The notes beneath the pieces are model-generated. The model was not told the DNA's origin and searched no databases. It saw only the letters and a program-made list of their open reading frames with translations. The position numbers and the translations under genes are program-made. From Candidatus Agathobaculum pullistercoris (GTDB lineage: Bacteria > Bacillota > Clostridia > Oscillospirales > Butyricicoccaceae), in contig DXFS01000073.1 of assembly GCA_019114345.1 (NCBI GenBank), forward strand, positions 1 through 42,868: a stretch of DNA of 42,868 nucleotides, written 5' to 3'. Of this stretch, positions 25,606 to 36,227 are shown piece by piece (within the stretch, counting starts at the first letter, position 1; each line of letters opens with the position of its first letter).

Positions 25606-26535
25606 TCAGTCGATGTTAAGCGCCTCGCGCAGCACATGCAGGCTGGCCAGATGTCCGTCCAGCATGGAAAGCGTCAGATCCTCCATTTCCAGGGAAATCT
25701 CATCGTCGTAGCCCGACATGCGCACGACCGAGAAAAATTCCTTCCACCACTTGGCGTCGTGCCCCGCGCCGACCGCGACATAGTTCCATGCGCGGCGCGC
25801 AAACGCGTCGATCGGCTTGGTGTCCAGCATGCCGTTGGGCTGCCAGTAGCGGCGCTCGGGCCTCGAGTCCTTGCCGTGAATGTGATAGATCGCGCCATGC
25901 TCGCCCAGCACACGCGCCGCCTCGATCGGGTCGCCGCCCATCCAGAACAGGTGCGAGGGGTCGAGGTTCATGCCCACCATCGGGCCGACCGCGTCGCGCA
26001 GCCGCAGGCAGGTCTCCGGATTATACACAAGCTGCATGCCGTGGTTTTCGAGCGCGATCTTCTCAATGCCGCAGTCCTGCGCCATCTTCACGATCTCCTT
26101 CCACGCGGGGATCGCAACCTCGTTCCACTGATAATCCAGGATATCCTGCGTTTCCGGCGGCCAGGAGGTCGTGATCCACACCGGGGTCTTATCACCCTTG
26201 CAGCCCGCGGGCAGGCCGCTCATCATCACGATCTTTTTCACACCCAGCATGCGCGCCAGCTCGAACGTTTTTTTCGTCACGTCCATATCCTTTTCATACG
26301 CGAGCGGGTTGCCGGAACAGTTAAGCGCACATAATTCCAGCCCCTTTTCGCGCATCGCGTCGTACCATTTTTCGCGCGCCGCTTTGTCGCTGACCAGCAG
26401 ATCGAGGTCGCAGTGCGGCGCTCCCGACCAGTTGCCCGTGCCGATTTCCAATGCAGCAATCCGCTGCTCTACACAAAACTCCAGCATTTTGTCATACGGC
26501 ATATCCAAAGTACAGGTTTTTATTGCCAGTTTCAT
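25606..26535 (-). CDS. Sugar phosphate isomerase/epimerase (xylose-isomerase-like TIM barrel)
   Basis: The 309-residue protein is a member of the AP-endonuclease-2 / xylose-isomerase-like TIM-barrel family that holds a divalent metal with Glu, Asp, His and Glu. Likely ligands are in IALENHGMQ (Glu near 160), NLDPSHLFW (Asp/His near 192-195), YHIHGKDS (His near 220) and EISLEMED (Glu near 288). IolE, IolI and tagatose epimerases share this fold. It is divergent from the ABC sugar transporter, whose operon leads to an inositol-dehydrogenase-like gene, so a role in polyol or inositol breakdown is inferred. GGGGAGAAGG precedes the ATG. Confidence 0.83.
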   Translation of the reverse strand: MKLAIKTCTLDMPYDKMLEFCVEQRIAALEIGTGNWSGAPHCDLDLLVSDKAAREKWYDAMREKGLELCALNCSGNPLAYEKDMDVTKKTFELARMLGVKKIVMMSGLPAGCKGDKTPVWITTSWPPETQDILDYQWNEVAIPAWKEIVKMAQDCGIEKIALENHGMQLVYNPETCLRLRDAVGPMVGMNLDPSHLFWMGGDPIEAARVLGEHGAIYHIHGKDSRPERRYWQPNGMLDTKPIDAFARRAWNYVAVGAGHDAKWWKEFFSVVRMSGYDDEISLEMEDLTLSMLDGHLASLHVLREALNID

Positions 26536-26566
26536 CGTGATCCTTCTCCCCTGTTAATTTGCAATA

Positions 26567-26596
26567 ATTTTACCACACTGTAACCTTTATCCGCAA
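26567..26596 (-). promoter_or_regulatory. Promoter of the isomerase/epimerase gene
   Basis: TTGCGG, an 18-nt spacer and TAAAAT are seen on the minus strand, about 32 nt before the start. Confidence 0.55.
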
Positions 26597-26784
26597 GATA
26601 TGTCTCCAAAATATACTCAAACAAACAGCATATTGACTGTCTTTTTGCTGTCGTTTTTGTGAAAAAGTCCAAAAAATGCACAATGCACACACTTTCGTCC
26701 GCCTAAAGTTTTACTTTCTTTGTAAACCTGCACAAATCCTACCAAGGGCAAAACACTATTAACGACAAAAATAACAACTAACAC
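26597..26784. other. AT-rich gap between divergent sugar genes
   Basis: This stretch contains no ORF, terminator or clear palindrome that I can see. It separates the two divergent promoters and is the natural place for a regulator site, but I could not define one. Confidence 0.4.
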
Positions 26785-26813
26785 TTGCCAAAGCGGAGAT
26801 GATGCATTAAAAT
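26785..26813 (+). promoter_or_regulatory. Sigma-A promoter of the sugar ABC operon
   Basis: TTGCCA, a 17-nt spacer and TAAAAT would start transcription near 26820. Confidence 0.65.
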
Positions 26814-26819
26814 ATTAGC

Positions 26820-26973
26820 AGAACGTTGGAGCGTTCCACCCTGCCCCGGCAGGAAAAACGAAGAGCAGGCTGCGCAGACAACTTTGCAGGACGGTGCCCC
26901 CTCCTGCTGGTCCGTGGGTAGTTCCCGGAAGATGCCTGCCAGCCCTGCACGAAAAAAGGAGAGAGGTTTTATC
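26820..26973 (+). promoter_or_regulatory. GC-rich structured 5' leader of the sugar ABC operon
   Basis: About 155 nt of untranslated leader contain several local stems, such as GAACG/CGTTC near 26820, CCTGC/GCAGG near 26840 and GCAGGA/TCCTGC near 26886. It matches no riboswitch class known to me. It may be a novel leader or simply a stable 5' end for a highly expressed gene. Confidence 0.4.
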
Positions 26974-28002
26974 ATGAAGAAGAGACTACTGGCAATGTTG
27001 CTCACAGGCGCACTGTGCGCAAGCATGGCGGCATGCAGCAGCGGCGGCGAGGCCTCCACTGGCGAAACCGGCGGTGAGACCGGCGGCGAGTCCAGCGGCA
27101 GCGGCTACTCCGTCGACGTCATCCTGAAGACCACGGCTTCCGAGTACTGGCAGTACGTGCAGGCTGGCGCAATGGCTTACCAGCAGGACAACCCGGACGT
27201 TACGGTAACCGTTAAGGGCGCCCCGTCCGAGACCTCCTATCAGGATCAGCTGAACATGATCCAGACCGACCTGGCCGATGACTCCTATGACGGCTACGTT
27301 ATCGCACCGCTGCAGGCGGACATGGTAGCGAACCTGATTTCGGGCCAGACCAAGCCGATCGTTGCGGTTGATACCAAGATCGATGCTCCCGAAGTTCTGT
27401 CCTTCGTCGGCACCGGTAACGAATCCGCTGGTGCGCTGGGCGGCGCGGCTGCGGTAGAGGCTGCTAAGGCTGCTGGCTGGACCGACATCAAGGCGATCGA
27501 GATCGCCGGCGTTCAGGGCGACACCACCAACACCGACCGTATGAACGGTTACATGAAGGGCATCGAAGAGGCTGGCGGCGACTTCCTCGAGGACGAGGTT
27601 CAGTACGCTGACGCAGTTGCTACCAAGGCTGTTGACGCGATGAACGGTATCATGTCCCGTCATCCGGAAGGCATCGCTATCATCTGCGCGAACAACGACG
27701 ATATGGCGATCGCGGCTGCTAAGGCTGCTGCTGATTCCGGCAACGAGGCGTATGCCAACACCATCTTCCTCGGCTTCGACGGCATCCAGTCCGCTTGCGA
27801 TGCGATCCTTGAAGGCCGTCTGACCATGTCCGTTGCGCAGCAGGGCTACGAGATGGGCTACATGGCGGTTGAGGCTGTTGTCAATGCGCTCAACGGCGAA
27901 ACGATCGAAGAGTTCATCGACTCCGGCGCTGACGTTGTAACGGCTGACAATGCGCAGGAGCGCAAGGACACCCTCCAGGGTTACCTCGACGCTGTTGCGT
28001 AA
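26974..28002 (+). CDS. Sugar-binding lipoprotein of a ribose-type ABC transporter
   Basis: The 342-residue lipoprotein has a signal peptide with lipobox SMAAC (Cys21), a Gly/Ser/Glu-rich linker (22-48) and a type 1 periplasmic-binding fold like RbsB. YDGYVIAPLQADMV near 108, AVDTKIDAPEVLSFVGTGNE near 134 and ANNDDMAIAAAKAA near 245 are typical. It would capture a sugar or polyol outside the cell for the ATPase and permease that follow. AAAAAAGGAGAG precedes the ATG at 26974; the frame extends upstream through the leader. Frequent GCT and GGT codons suggest high expression. Confidence 0.9.
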   Translation: MKKRLLAMLLTGALCASMAACSSGGEASTGETGGETGGESSGSGYSVDVILKTTASEYWQYVQAGAMAYQQDNPDVTVTVKGAPSETSYQDQLNMIQTDLADDSYDGYVIAPLQADMVANLISGQTKPIVAVDTKIDAPEVLSFVGTGNESAGALGGAAAVEAAKAAGWTDIKAIEIAGVQGDTTNTDRMNGYMKGIEEAGGDFLEDEVQYADAVATKAVDAMNGIMSRHPEGIAIICANNDDMAIAAAKAAADSGNEAYANTIFLGFDGIQSACDAILEGRLTMSVAQQGYEMGYMAVEAVVNALNGETIEEFIDSGADVVTADNAQERKDTLQGYLDAVA

Positions 28003-28046
28003 GCTTCCCAACTGTATATCGGGTGTGAGTAAATAGCTAATTGGTA

Positions 28047-28094
28047 ACGCCCCTGTATAACGAGCAAATCATCATACAGGGGCGTCGCTTTTTC
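28047..28094 (+). terminator. Stem-loop after the binding-protein gene
   Basis: A perfect 12-bp stem (ACGCCCCTGTAT and complement) with a 15-nt loop and CGCTTTTTC after it lies between the first and second genes. It probably ends or stabilises part of the transcripts, so that more binding protein is made than ATPase and permease. Confidence 0.65.
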
Positions 28095-28221
28095 AGGAGA
28101 CCCGGCGCTTCATTGCCGGCGCCGGACGGGTATACCTCAGATAAGGCTGGCCGTGCCGAGAGCGGCCGCGGCCGAGGTTTGCACCAATCCCCCATCTCGG
28201 AGAAGAAAAGGTGATTATGCA

Positions 28222-29724
28222 ATGAGTGAATACGTAGTAGAGCTGAAAAACGCAACCAAGCGGTTTCCGGGCGTTGTGGCTCTGAAGAACATGAACCTGG
28301 CGGTAAAGCCCGGTGAGATTCTCGGCCTGATCGGCGAGAACGGCGCGGGTAAATCCACGCTGATCAAGGTTCTGACGGGCGTGCACCAGGCGGACGAAGG
28401 CCAGATCTTCGTCGACGGCGTGGAGCAGCACTTCAAGGACCCGAACGATTCGGCTGCCGCCGGCATCGCATGTGTTTATCAGGAATTGAATATTGAGAAG
28501 CTGCTCAGTATTACCGACAATATTTTTATCAACAAGTGGATCAAAAAGGGTGGCCTGCTTGACTACCCGACTATGCACAAGAAGGCCAAGGAAGTTATGC
28601 TTTCCCTGGGCCAGGATGTTGACCCCACCAAGCCTGCAGGCAACTTTGGTATGGGCGTTCAGCAGATGATCGAGATCGCCAAGGCGGTTCTGATTGACGC
28701 AAAAATGATTATTATGGACGAGCCGACCTCCTCTCTTGGTGAAAAAGAGGTTGAGCAGCTGATGAAAACCTGCCGCGAGCTGCGCGATCGCGGTATCGGC
28801 ATCGTCTTTGTATCGCACAAGCTGGAAGAGCTGTTCGAGCTGTGCGACCGCGTGACCGTCATTCGCGACGGCGAGTATATTTGGACGAAAAACGTCAGCG
28901 ATACGAACAACGACGACCTGATTGCAGGCATGGTTGGCCGTACGCTGGAGAACCAGTTCCCGAAGGAATTCGGCACCAAGGGCGAGTGCTTCCTCAAGGC
29001 CGAGCACCTGGAAGAAGGCGGCGTGCTCTACGACGTCAGCTTCGAGGCATACGGCGGACAGATCCTCGGCTTCGCCGGCCTGGTAGGCGCCGGCCGTACC
29101 GAGACCATGCGCGCGATCTTCGGCGCTGATCCGCTCGACGGCGGCAAGGTATACGTCCACGGCAAGGAAGTCAAGATCAAGACGCCGCGTGATGCCATCA
29201 ACGCGGGCATTGCGTTCCTGACTGAGGACCGTAAGGGCCAGGGCCTTGTTCTTGCACAGACGATCCGCACGAACCTGATCCTTGCCAATATGAAGGGCTT
29301 CAGCAATGGTCTTTTCCTCAATGAGAAAAAGATCCTTGAGAGCGGCGAGAAGAACATCGCTTCTCTGCGCATCAAGACCCCGTCGATCGATGAAATCGTC
29401 GGCCAGCTTTCCGGCGGCAACCAGCAGAAGGTGGTTATCGGTAAGTGGGTCAACACGGATGCGGATATCTTCATCTTTGACGAGCCGACCCGCGGTATCG
29501 ACGTCGGCGCAAAGGTTGAGGTTTACAATGTAATGAACGACCTGGTAAAGCAGGGCAAATGCGTAATCATGATTTCCTCCGAAATGCCTGAGATCCTCGG
29601 CATGAGCGACCGCGTTATCGTTATGCGCGGCGGCAAGATCATGGCGGATGTCGACCGCGACAGCAAGCATTTCAACCAGGAAGATCTCATGAAAGCAGCA
29701 TGGGGAGGTACTTTAGATGACTAA
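28222..29724 (+). CDS. Sugar ABC transporter ATP-binding protein (RbsA/MglA type)
   Basis: The 500-residue protein has two fused nucleotide-binding domains, as in RbsA. The first has Walker A GENGAGKST near 40 and Walker B IIMDEPTSSLG near 167. The second has the degenerate loop GLVGAGRTET typical of the family near 291, signature LSGGNQQK near 400 and IFDEPTRGIDVGAK near 422. The start at 28222 is set by AAAAGGTGATT. The end overlaps the permease gene by eight bases. Confidence 0.93.
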   Translation: MSEYVVELKNATKRFPGVVALKNMNLAVKPGEILGLIGENGAGKSTLIKVLTGVHQADEGQIFVDGVEQHFKDPNDSAAAGIACVYQELNIEKLLSITDNIFINKWIKKGGLLDYPTMHKKAKEVMLSLGQDVDPTKPAGNFGMGVQQMIEIAKAVLIDAKMIIMDEPTSSLGEKEVEQLMKTCRELRDRGIGIVFVSHKLEELFELCDRVTVIRDGEYIWTKNVSDTNNDDLIAGMVGRTLENQFPKEFGTKGECFLKAEHLEEGGVLYDVSFEAYGGQILGFAGLVGAGRTETMRAIFGADPLDGGKVYVHGKEVKIKTPRDAINAGIAFLTEDRKGQGLVLAQTIRTNLILANMKGFSNGLFLNEKKILESGEKNIASLRIKTPSIDEIVGQLSGGNQQKVVIGKWVNTDADIFIFDEPTRGIDVGAKVEVYNVMNDLVKQGKCVIMISSEMPEILGMSDRVIVMRGGKIMADVDRDSKHFNQEDLMKAAWGGTLDD

Positions 29725-30697
29725 GACAAAGAAAAAGGGTAATTTTAGCCAGCTCGGCGTACTGATTGCGTTGATTCTTCTGTGCGCCGTCCTGTCCGTA
29801 ATCACCGGCGGCCGTTTCCTCCGTGTGAACAACCTGATGAACGTACTCGATCAGACAGCTTTTAACGCTATGCTGGCAATCGGCATGCTGCTCTGCCTGA
29901 TCACCGCCGGTATCGACCTTTCGGTTGGTGCGAACGCAGTGTTCTGCTCCTGTATCGGCGGTATGCTCGTCCTGCGCGGTGTTGATAACTCTTTCATTAT
30001 TATCGTTGCCATTATCATCTGCGGCAGCCTGATCGGCCTGATCAACGGCCTGCTGCTGACCCGCCTGCACCTCCCCCACCCCTTCGTATCCACCCTTGGT
30101 ATGAAGAACTTCCTCTGGGGCATGGCGCTGCTGGTAACCGGCTCCTCGATGGTTTCCGGTTTCCCGGATGGCGTTATGTGGCTGGGCAGCAAGACCATCG
30201 GTGGTGTTAAGTACAGCTTCATTCTGGTCATCATCCTTTACATCATCATGCATGTCCTGCTGACCCGTACCTCTCTCGGCCGCTCGATCTTCTGCGTAGG
30301 CGGCAACCCGGAGGCAGCCCGTCTGTCCGGTATCCATTCGGACAACGTCCTGACCTTCTGCTACACCGTTTCCGGTTTCTGCGCAGCGCTGGCCGGTATC
30401 ATCACCATCGGCCGTACCTCGATCTGCAACGGTGCTGACGCTGTTCAGCCGTACGATACCGACGCGATCGCAGCCTGCATCATCGGCGGCGCTTCGTTCA
30501 TGGGCGGCAAGGGCACCATGCTCGGCACCATGCTCGGCGCCCTGATCATCGGCACGCTCCGCAACGGCTTCACTCTGATGGCTGCTTCCTCGGCTATCCA
30601 GAACATCGTGCTCGGCCTGGTTATCATCGTCGCTGTATTCATCGACGTTACCCGTGAGCGCATGGAGGCTAAGGCTCGCCGTCTGGCTGCTAAGTAA
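29717..30697 (+). CDS. Sugar ABC transporter permease (RbsC family)
   Basis: The 326-residue protein has about nine to ten membrane segments and the RbsC family marks: MLCLITAGIDLSVGA near 58, TRLHLPHPFVSTLGM near 116, VGGNPEAARLSGI near 195 and AACIIGGASFMGGKGTMLG near 255. It forms the membrane channel, probably as a homodimer. Its start lies within the end of the ATPase gene behind GGGGAGG. Confidence 0.93.
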   Translation: MTKTKKKGNFSQLGVLIALILLCAVLSVITGGRFLRVNNLMNVLDQTAFNAMLAIGMLLCLITAGIDLSVGANAVFCSCIGGMLVLRGVDNSFIIIVAIIICGSLIGLINGLLLTRLHLPHPFVSTLGMKNFLWGMALLVTGSSMVSGFPDGVMWLGSKTIGGVKYSFILVIILYIIMHVLLTRTSLGRSIFCVGGNPEAARLSGIHSDNVLTFCYTVSGFCAALAGIITIGRTSICNGADAVQPYDTDAIAACIIGGASFMGGKGTMLGTMLGALIIGTLRNGFTLMAASSAIQNIVLGLVIIVAVFIDVTRERMEAKARRLAAK

Positions 30698-30727
30698 GAG
30701 ATACACTCTTTGCTTATACAACCTTTT

Positions 30728-30760
30728 GAAAAGGCTTCTGCAATCCGCAGAAGCCTTTTC
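30728..30760 (+). terminator. Terminator of the ABC operon
   Basis: A perfect 14-bp stem (GAAAAGGCTTCTGC and complement) with an AATCC loop ends in TTTTCC. Confidence 0.8.
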
Positions 30761-30899
30761 CAGTTCCCATCGTAAAAATGGGTCATCACCCCGCATTGCG
30801 CCCTTGAACGGACGTGCATTTTGTGAGACAATATAAGATAAGGGAAGCGGTCTGCCCGCTCCCCGTACCCATAATCTTTCTGAAAAGGAGAATATATCT

Positions 30900-31907
30900 A
30901 TGCTGAATATTGGCGTTATCGGCTGCGGTGCGATCGGCCGTGACCACATCCGCCGCCTGCATGATCTGGTGCCCGGCTGCCAGGTCGTTGCATGTGCAGA
31001 CTATTTTGAGGAAGCGGCTGTAAAAACCGCCGCGATGTATGACGGGATCAAGGCTTATCAGACCGGCGAAGAACTGATCGCGGCACCCGAAGTGCAGGCG
31101 GTTGTCATTACCTCTTCCGACCCAAGCCACGCGGGTTATGTGCTGGAGAGTCTCAAGCATGGCAAATATGTGTTCTGCGAGAAACCTCTGGCACAGAACG
31201 CAGCGGACTGCGAGAAGATTATTGAAGCAGAGCTTGCGCACGGCAAGCGTCTGGTACAGGTCGGCTTTATGCGCCGCTATGACCGCGGCTATGCTGAGAT
31301 GAAGCGCATCATTGACTCGGGCGAACTGGGCGCACCGCTGATGATCCATGCGTGCCACCGCAATGTGTCTCAGCCGGACGGCTTCCAGACCGAGATGGGC
31401 GTTTCCAACGTCGCCATTCACGAGCTGGACATCTGCCGTTGGCTGCTGAGCGACGAATACGAGAGCGGCCAGGTACTCAAGGTGCGCCAGTCCGCCTGCT
31501 CGACCAAGGGCTATGATAACCCGCAGATTGTGCTGCTGGAAACCAAGTCGGGCGCGCGCATCGACGTCGAGGTACAGGTTGCTGATGCATACGGCTATGA
31601 CATCCAGTGCCAGGTCGTGTGCGAAAAGGGCACGGTCAACCTGCCTGACCCGTACGCAGTTGTCAAGCGCTCGAACGCAACCCGCTCCTTCCCCATCCTG
31701 ACCGACTGGAAGGACCGCTTTATCGAGGCATATGACATCGAGCTGACCCACTGGGTCAAGACGCTCGCCGAGACCGGTGCGCCGGACGGCCCCTCTGCAT
31801 GGGACGGCTATGCAGCCTGCGTAGCAGCGGACGCACTCAACCGCTCGCGCGGCACAGGCAAGTTCCTGCCCATCGAGATGATGGACAAGCCCGATCTGTA
31901 CAAATAA
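30900..31907 (+). CDS. Gfo/Idh/MocA oxidoreductase, inositol 2-dehydrogenase-like
   Basis: The 335-residue protein has an N-terminal Rossmann fold (IGVIGCGAIGRDH), the family motif CEKPLAQN near 96 and GFMRRYDRGY near 122. A catalytic region with VAIHELDICRWLL near 172 follows, where inositol dehydrogenases have a similar His-Glu-x-Asp block. The likely reaction is NAD-dependent oxidation of inositol or a related polyol. It follows the ABC operon after a terminator and a 200-bp gap in which I see no convincing promoter. GAAAAGGAG precedes the ATG. Substrate assignment is inference. Confidence 0.87.
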   Translation: MLNIGVIGCGAIGRDHIRRLHDLVPGCQVVACADYFEEAAVKTAAMYDGIKAYQTGEELIAAPEVQAVVITSSDPSHAGYVLESLKHGKYVFCEKPLAQNAADCEKIIEAELAHGKRLVQVGFMRRYDRGYAEMKRIIDSGELGAPLMIHACHRNVSQPDGFQTEMGVSNVAIHELDICRWLLSDEYESGQVLKVRQSACSTKGYDNPQIVLLETKSGARIDVEVQVADAYGYDIQCQVVCEKGTVNLPDPYAVVKRSNATRSFPILTDWKDRFIEAYDIELTHWVKTLAETGAPDGPSAWDGYAACVAADALNRSRGTGKFLPIEMMDKPDLYK

Positions 31908-31927
31908 GACAAATATCCGGATCAAAA

Positions 31928-31964
31928 AATGGCATGGCCTGCAATTGCGGGCCATGCCATTTGC
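31928..31964 (+). terminator. Terminator after the dehydrogenase gene
   Basis: Arms AATGGCATGGCCTGC and GCGGGCCATGCCATT (one G-U) enclose an AATT loop, with a short T run. Confidence 0.75.
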
Positions 31965-31995
31965 TGCTATACTGAAAGAAAAAGGTGGGATTTGC

Positions 31996-32598
31996 ATGAA
32001 ACTGATTTTCTGGGGCTTCCTGCTTGTCTTTCTGGATTTTTCGCTGACATTCAATGGGGTTGGCTTTGATCTCCTTCCGGATTCCGTTGGGTATCTGCTG
32101 ATCTTTCTCGGCGCCGGGCGCATGCGGGAGGAAAGCGGTTCCTTTTCACGGATGCGACCGATCTCTTTGGTGCTGGCAATCGTGAACTTTGCCGCGCTGA
32201 TCATCAATCCGTTCGGTCCGATCGAATTGACTTACAGTTGGCCGGCAGCACTGGCTGTAACTGCTTTTTCCCTGCTGATGCTTTTCCTGTACCTGTATCT
32301 GCTCTGGCTTCTGGTGCGCGGCGTGCAGGATATGGAGCAGTATTATGGCTGCCCGTTCAATGCACACACGATGCGCAAAGCATTTATCGTTACGCTGTGT
32401 ATTTCGATTACAGCCCAGATTCTGGCTTGGATTCCATATTTCGTCCTGCTCATCTTGCCGCTTGGTCTCGCCGTTCTGGTTACGTCCATTGTCCTTCTTG
32501 TGCTGCTCTGGCGTGCGGCAAAGACATACGACCGTCTGTGCGACGGCAGCGGCCCCTCGGACGGCAACGACGAATACTATCCCGGCAGCGAGGATTAG
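31996..32598 (+). CDS. Small integral membrane protein, unknown function
   Basis: The 200-residue protein has about five hydrophobic segments and an acidic C-terminal tail ending in DDGNDEYYPGSED-like residues. The N-terminal region holds a GFDLLPDSVGYLLIFLG stretch that recurs in uncharacterised Firmicute membrane proteins. I do not recognise a function. The start at 31996 follows AAAGGTGGGA; an upstream in-frame start lies inside the preceding terminator. Confidence 0.72.
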   Translation: MKLIFWGFLLVFLDFSLTFNGVGFDLLPDSVGYLLIFLGAGRMREESGSFSRMRPISLVLAIVNFAALIINPFGPIELTYSWPAALAVTAFSLLMLFLYLYLLWLLVRGVQDMEQYYGCPFNAHTMRKAFIVTLCISITAQILAWIPYFVLLILPLGLAVLVTSIVLLVLLWRAAKTYDRLCDGSGPSDGNDEYYPGSED

Positions 32599-32665
32599 CG
32601 CCCGGATACGGGACGATTTACCCGCCCATGCCCTGTTCTGCCAGCAGCGGAAGGGGGCTGACAAG

Positions 32666-32821
32666 ATGAAAAAACTTTGTACGCTCCATGATGCGGCCAG
32701 TAACCTGATCGAGGATATGGCGCCGAACAGCGGCCGTATCGAATGGAAACGGAACCGATTAGGATTGAGCGGCGGTTCGATTGACACCGACCTGTTTAAT
32801 GGGCTGCCCGGTGAGGGCTGA
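32666..32821 (+). CDS. Possible 51-residue small protein
   Basis: The reading frame starts MKKLCTLHDAASNLIEDMA behind GGAAGGGGG and ends just before a strong terminator, which supports a real small gene. The product is hydrophilic, has no membrane segment, and ends in GSIDTDLFNGLPGEG. It matches no family I know. It may be co-transcribed with the preceding membrane protein gene, 67 nt upstream. Confidence 0.5.
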   Translation: MKKLCTLHDAASNLIEDMAPNSGRIEWKRNRLGLSGGSIDTDLFNGLPGEG

Positions 32822-32827
32822 TCACAC

Positions 32828-32864
32828 AAAAGGCTTGGAAGATACGCTTCCAAGCCTTTTTTCA
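32828..32864. terminator. Bidirectional terminator before dnaJ
   Basis: Arms AAAAGGCTTGGAAG and CTTCCAAGCCTTTT enclose an ATACG loop, with T6 after it on the plus strand and a short T run for dnaJ on the minus strand. Confidence 0.87.
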
Positions 32865-32871
32865 CGCCCTA

Positions 32872-34020
32872 TTACTTTTCGCTGAATGCGTCCTTGACCT
32901 TATCCCAGAAACCCTTTCGTTTGGACTGGTTTTCATCGGTCGCGCTTTCTTCAAACTCGCGCAGCAGCTTCTTCTGCTTTTCGGACAAGTTTTTCGGCAC
33001 CTCGATATTCACGCGCACATACTGGTCGCCACGACCGCGCCCATTGACGTTCTGGATGCCCTTGCCCTTCATACGGAATACCGTGCCGGGCTGCGTGCCT
33101 TCGGGCACCTTGTACTCCACGCGGCCATCGATCGTCGGAACGCGCAGCGTGTCGCCCAGAGCGGCCTGCGCAAACGAGATCGGGATCTCGACGTATACAT
33201 CCTGCCCCTCACGGGTGAAGATCGGATGCGGACGGATGGACACGGTTACAAACAAGTCGCCCGCCGGACCGCCGTTGACGCCCGCATTACCCTGCCCACG
33301 CTGCTGGATGGACTGACCCTCGTCGATGCCGGCGGGGATGTTGACCTTGAACTTGCGCGTCTTGCGCACGCGTCCCTGGCCGCCGCACTTGGCGCACGGC
33401 TTTTTGATGATCTTGCCCGTACCGCGGCAGTTCGGACACGCGGACTGCGTCTGGAACATGCCGAGCGGGGTGCGCTGGGTCTGGGTCACCGTGCCGGTGC
33501 CGCGGCAGTTCGGACAGGTCTCCGGGCTCGTGCCGCGCGCCGCTCCGGTGCCGCCGCATTCGTCGCAGTTTTCGATGCGGCTCACCGAAATCTCCTTTTC
33601 ACAGCCAAAGGCTGCCTCCTCAAAGGAAAGAATGACGCTCTGCCGGATGGACTCGCCGCGCTGCGGCGCGTTGCGGCGCTGCGAGCGTCCGCCGCCGAAC
33701 CCGCCGCCGAAGAACGAACCAAACAAGTCGCCAAGGTCGCCCATGTCGAACCCGCCGAAGCCACCCGCACCTGCGCCGCCGCCATAACTCGGGTCGACGC
33801 CCGCAAAACCAAACTGGTCGTACTTGGCGCGCTTATCCGCGTCGGACAGCACCTCGTACGCCTCGTTGACTTCCTTGAATTTGTCCGCTGCCTCGGGGTT
33901 ATCCTTATTTAAATCGGGGTGGTACTTGCGCGCCAGACGGCGGTAGGCTTTTTTCAGTTCGTCCTCACTTGCGCCCTTCTGTACGCCCAGCACCTCGTAA
34001 TAATCTCTTTTGTCAGCCAT
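32872..34020 (-). CDS. dnaJ: Co-chaperone DnaJ
   Basis: DnaJ delivers unfolded proteins to DnaK and stimulates its ATPase. The 382-residue type I product has the J domain with YHPDLN near 34 and a Gly/Phe-rich linker (about 76-115). Four zinc motifs follow ([32 protein letters not shown], about 145-210), then the C-terminal client-binding domain. It is the last gene of the heat-shock operon, 103 nt behind dnaK with a palindromic repeat in the gap. Confidence 0.97.
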   Translation of the reverse strand: MADKRDYYEVLGVQKGASEDELKKAYRRLARKYHPDLNKDNPEAADKFKEVNEAYEVLSDADKRAKYDQFGFAGVDPSYGGGAGAGGFGGFDMGDLGDLFGSFFGGGFGGGRSQRRNAPQRGESIRQSVILSFEEAAFGCEKEISVSRIENCDECGGTGAARGTSPETCPNCRGTGTVTQTQRTPLGMFQTQSACPNCRGTGKIIKKPCAKCGGQGRVRKTRKFKVNIPAGIDEGQSIQQRGQGNAGVNGGPAGDLFVTVSIRPHPIFTREGQDVYVEIPISFAQAALGDTLRVPTIDGRVEYKVPEGTQPGTVFRMKGKGIQNVNGRGRGDQYVRVNIEVPKNLSEKQKKLLREFEESATDENQSKRKGFWDKVKDAFSEK

Positions 34021-34056
34021 TATGATCCCTCAAATGGTAATGAAATTACAGTGCCG

Positions 34057-34114
34057 TAGGGCGGCAACGCCCCGGCCTGCCGCAAACGCGGCGGCCATGA
34101 AGCGTTCCGCCCTA
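34057..34114 (-). repeat. REP-like palindrome between dnaK and dnaJ
   Basis: A 58-bp element bounded by TAGGGCGG and CCGCCCTA, extended by AACGC/GCGTT, contains an inner GCCGC/GCGGC hairpin. GC-rich palindromes of this kind are common as dispersed intergenic repeats in related high-GC Clostridia; copy number here is not testable. Confidence 0.65.
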
Positions 34115-34123
34115 CCCTGCTGA

Positions 34124-36220
<2,097 letters not shown>

Positions 36221-36227
36221 GACGCAG

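Noticed and set aside
26884-26973. 30-codon extension of the sugar-binding protein
   Set aside because: It precedes the signal peptide and lies in the structured leader. AAAAAAGGAGAG marks the start at 26974.
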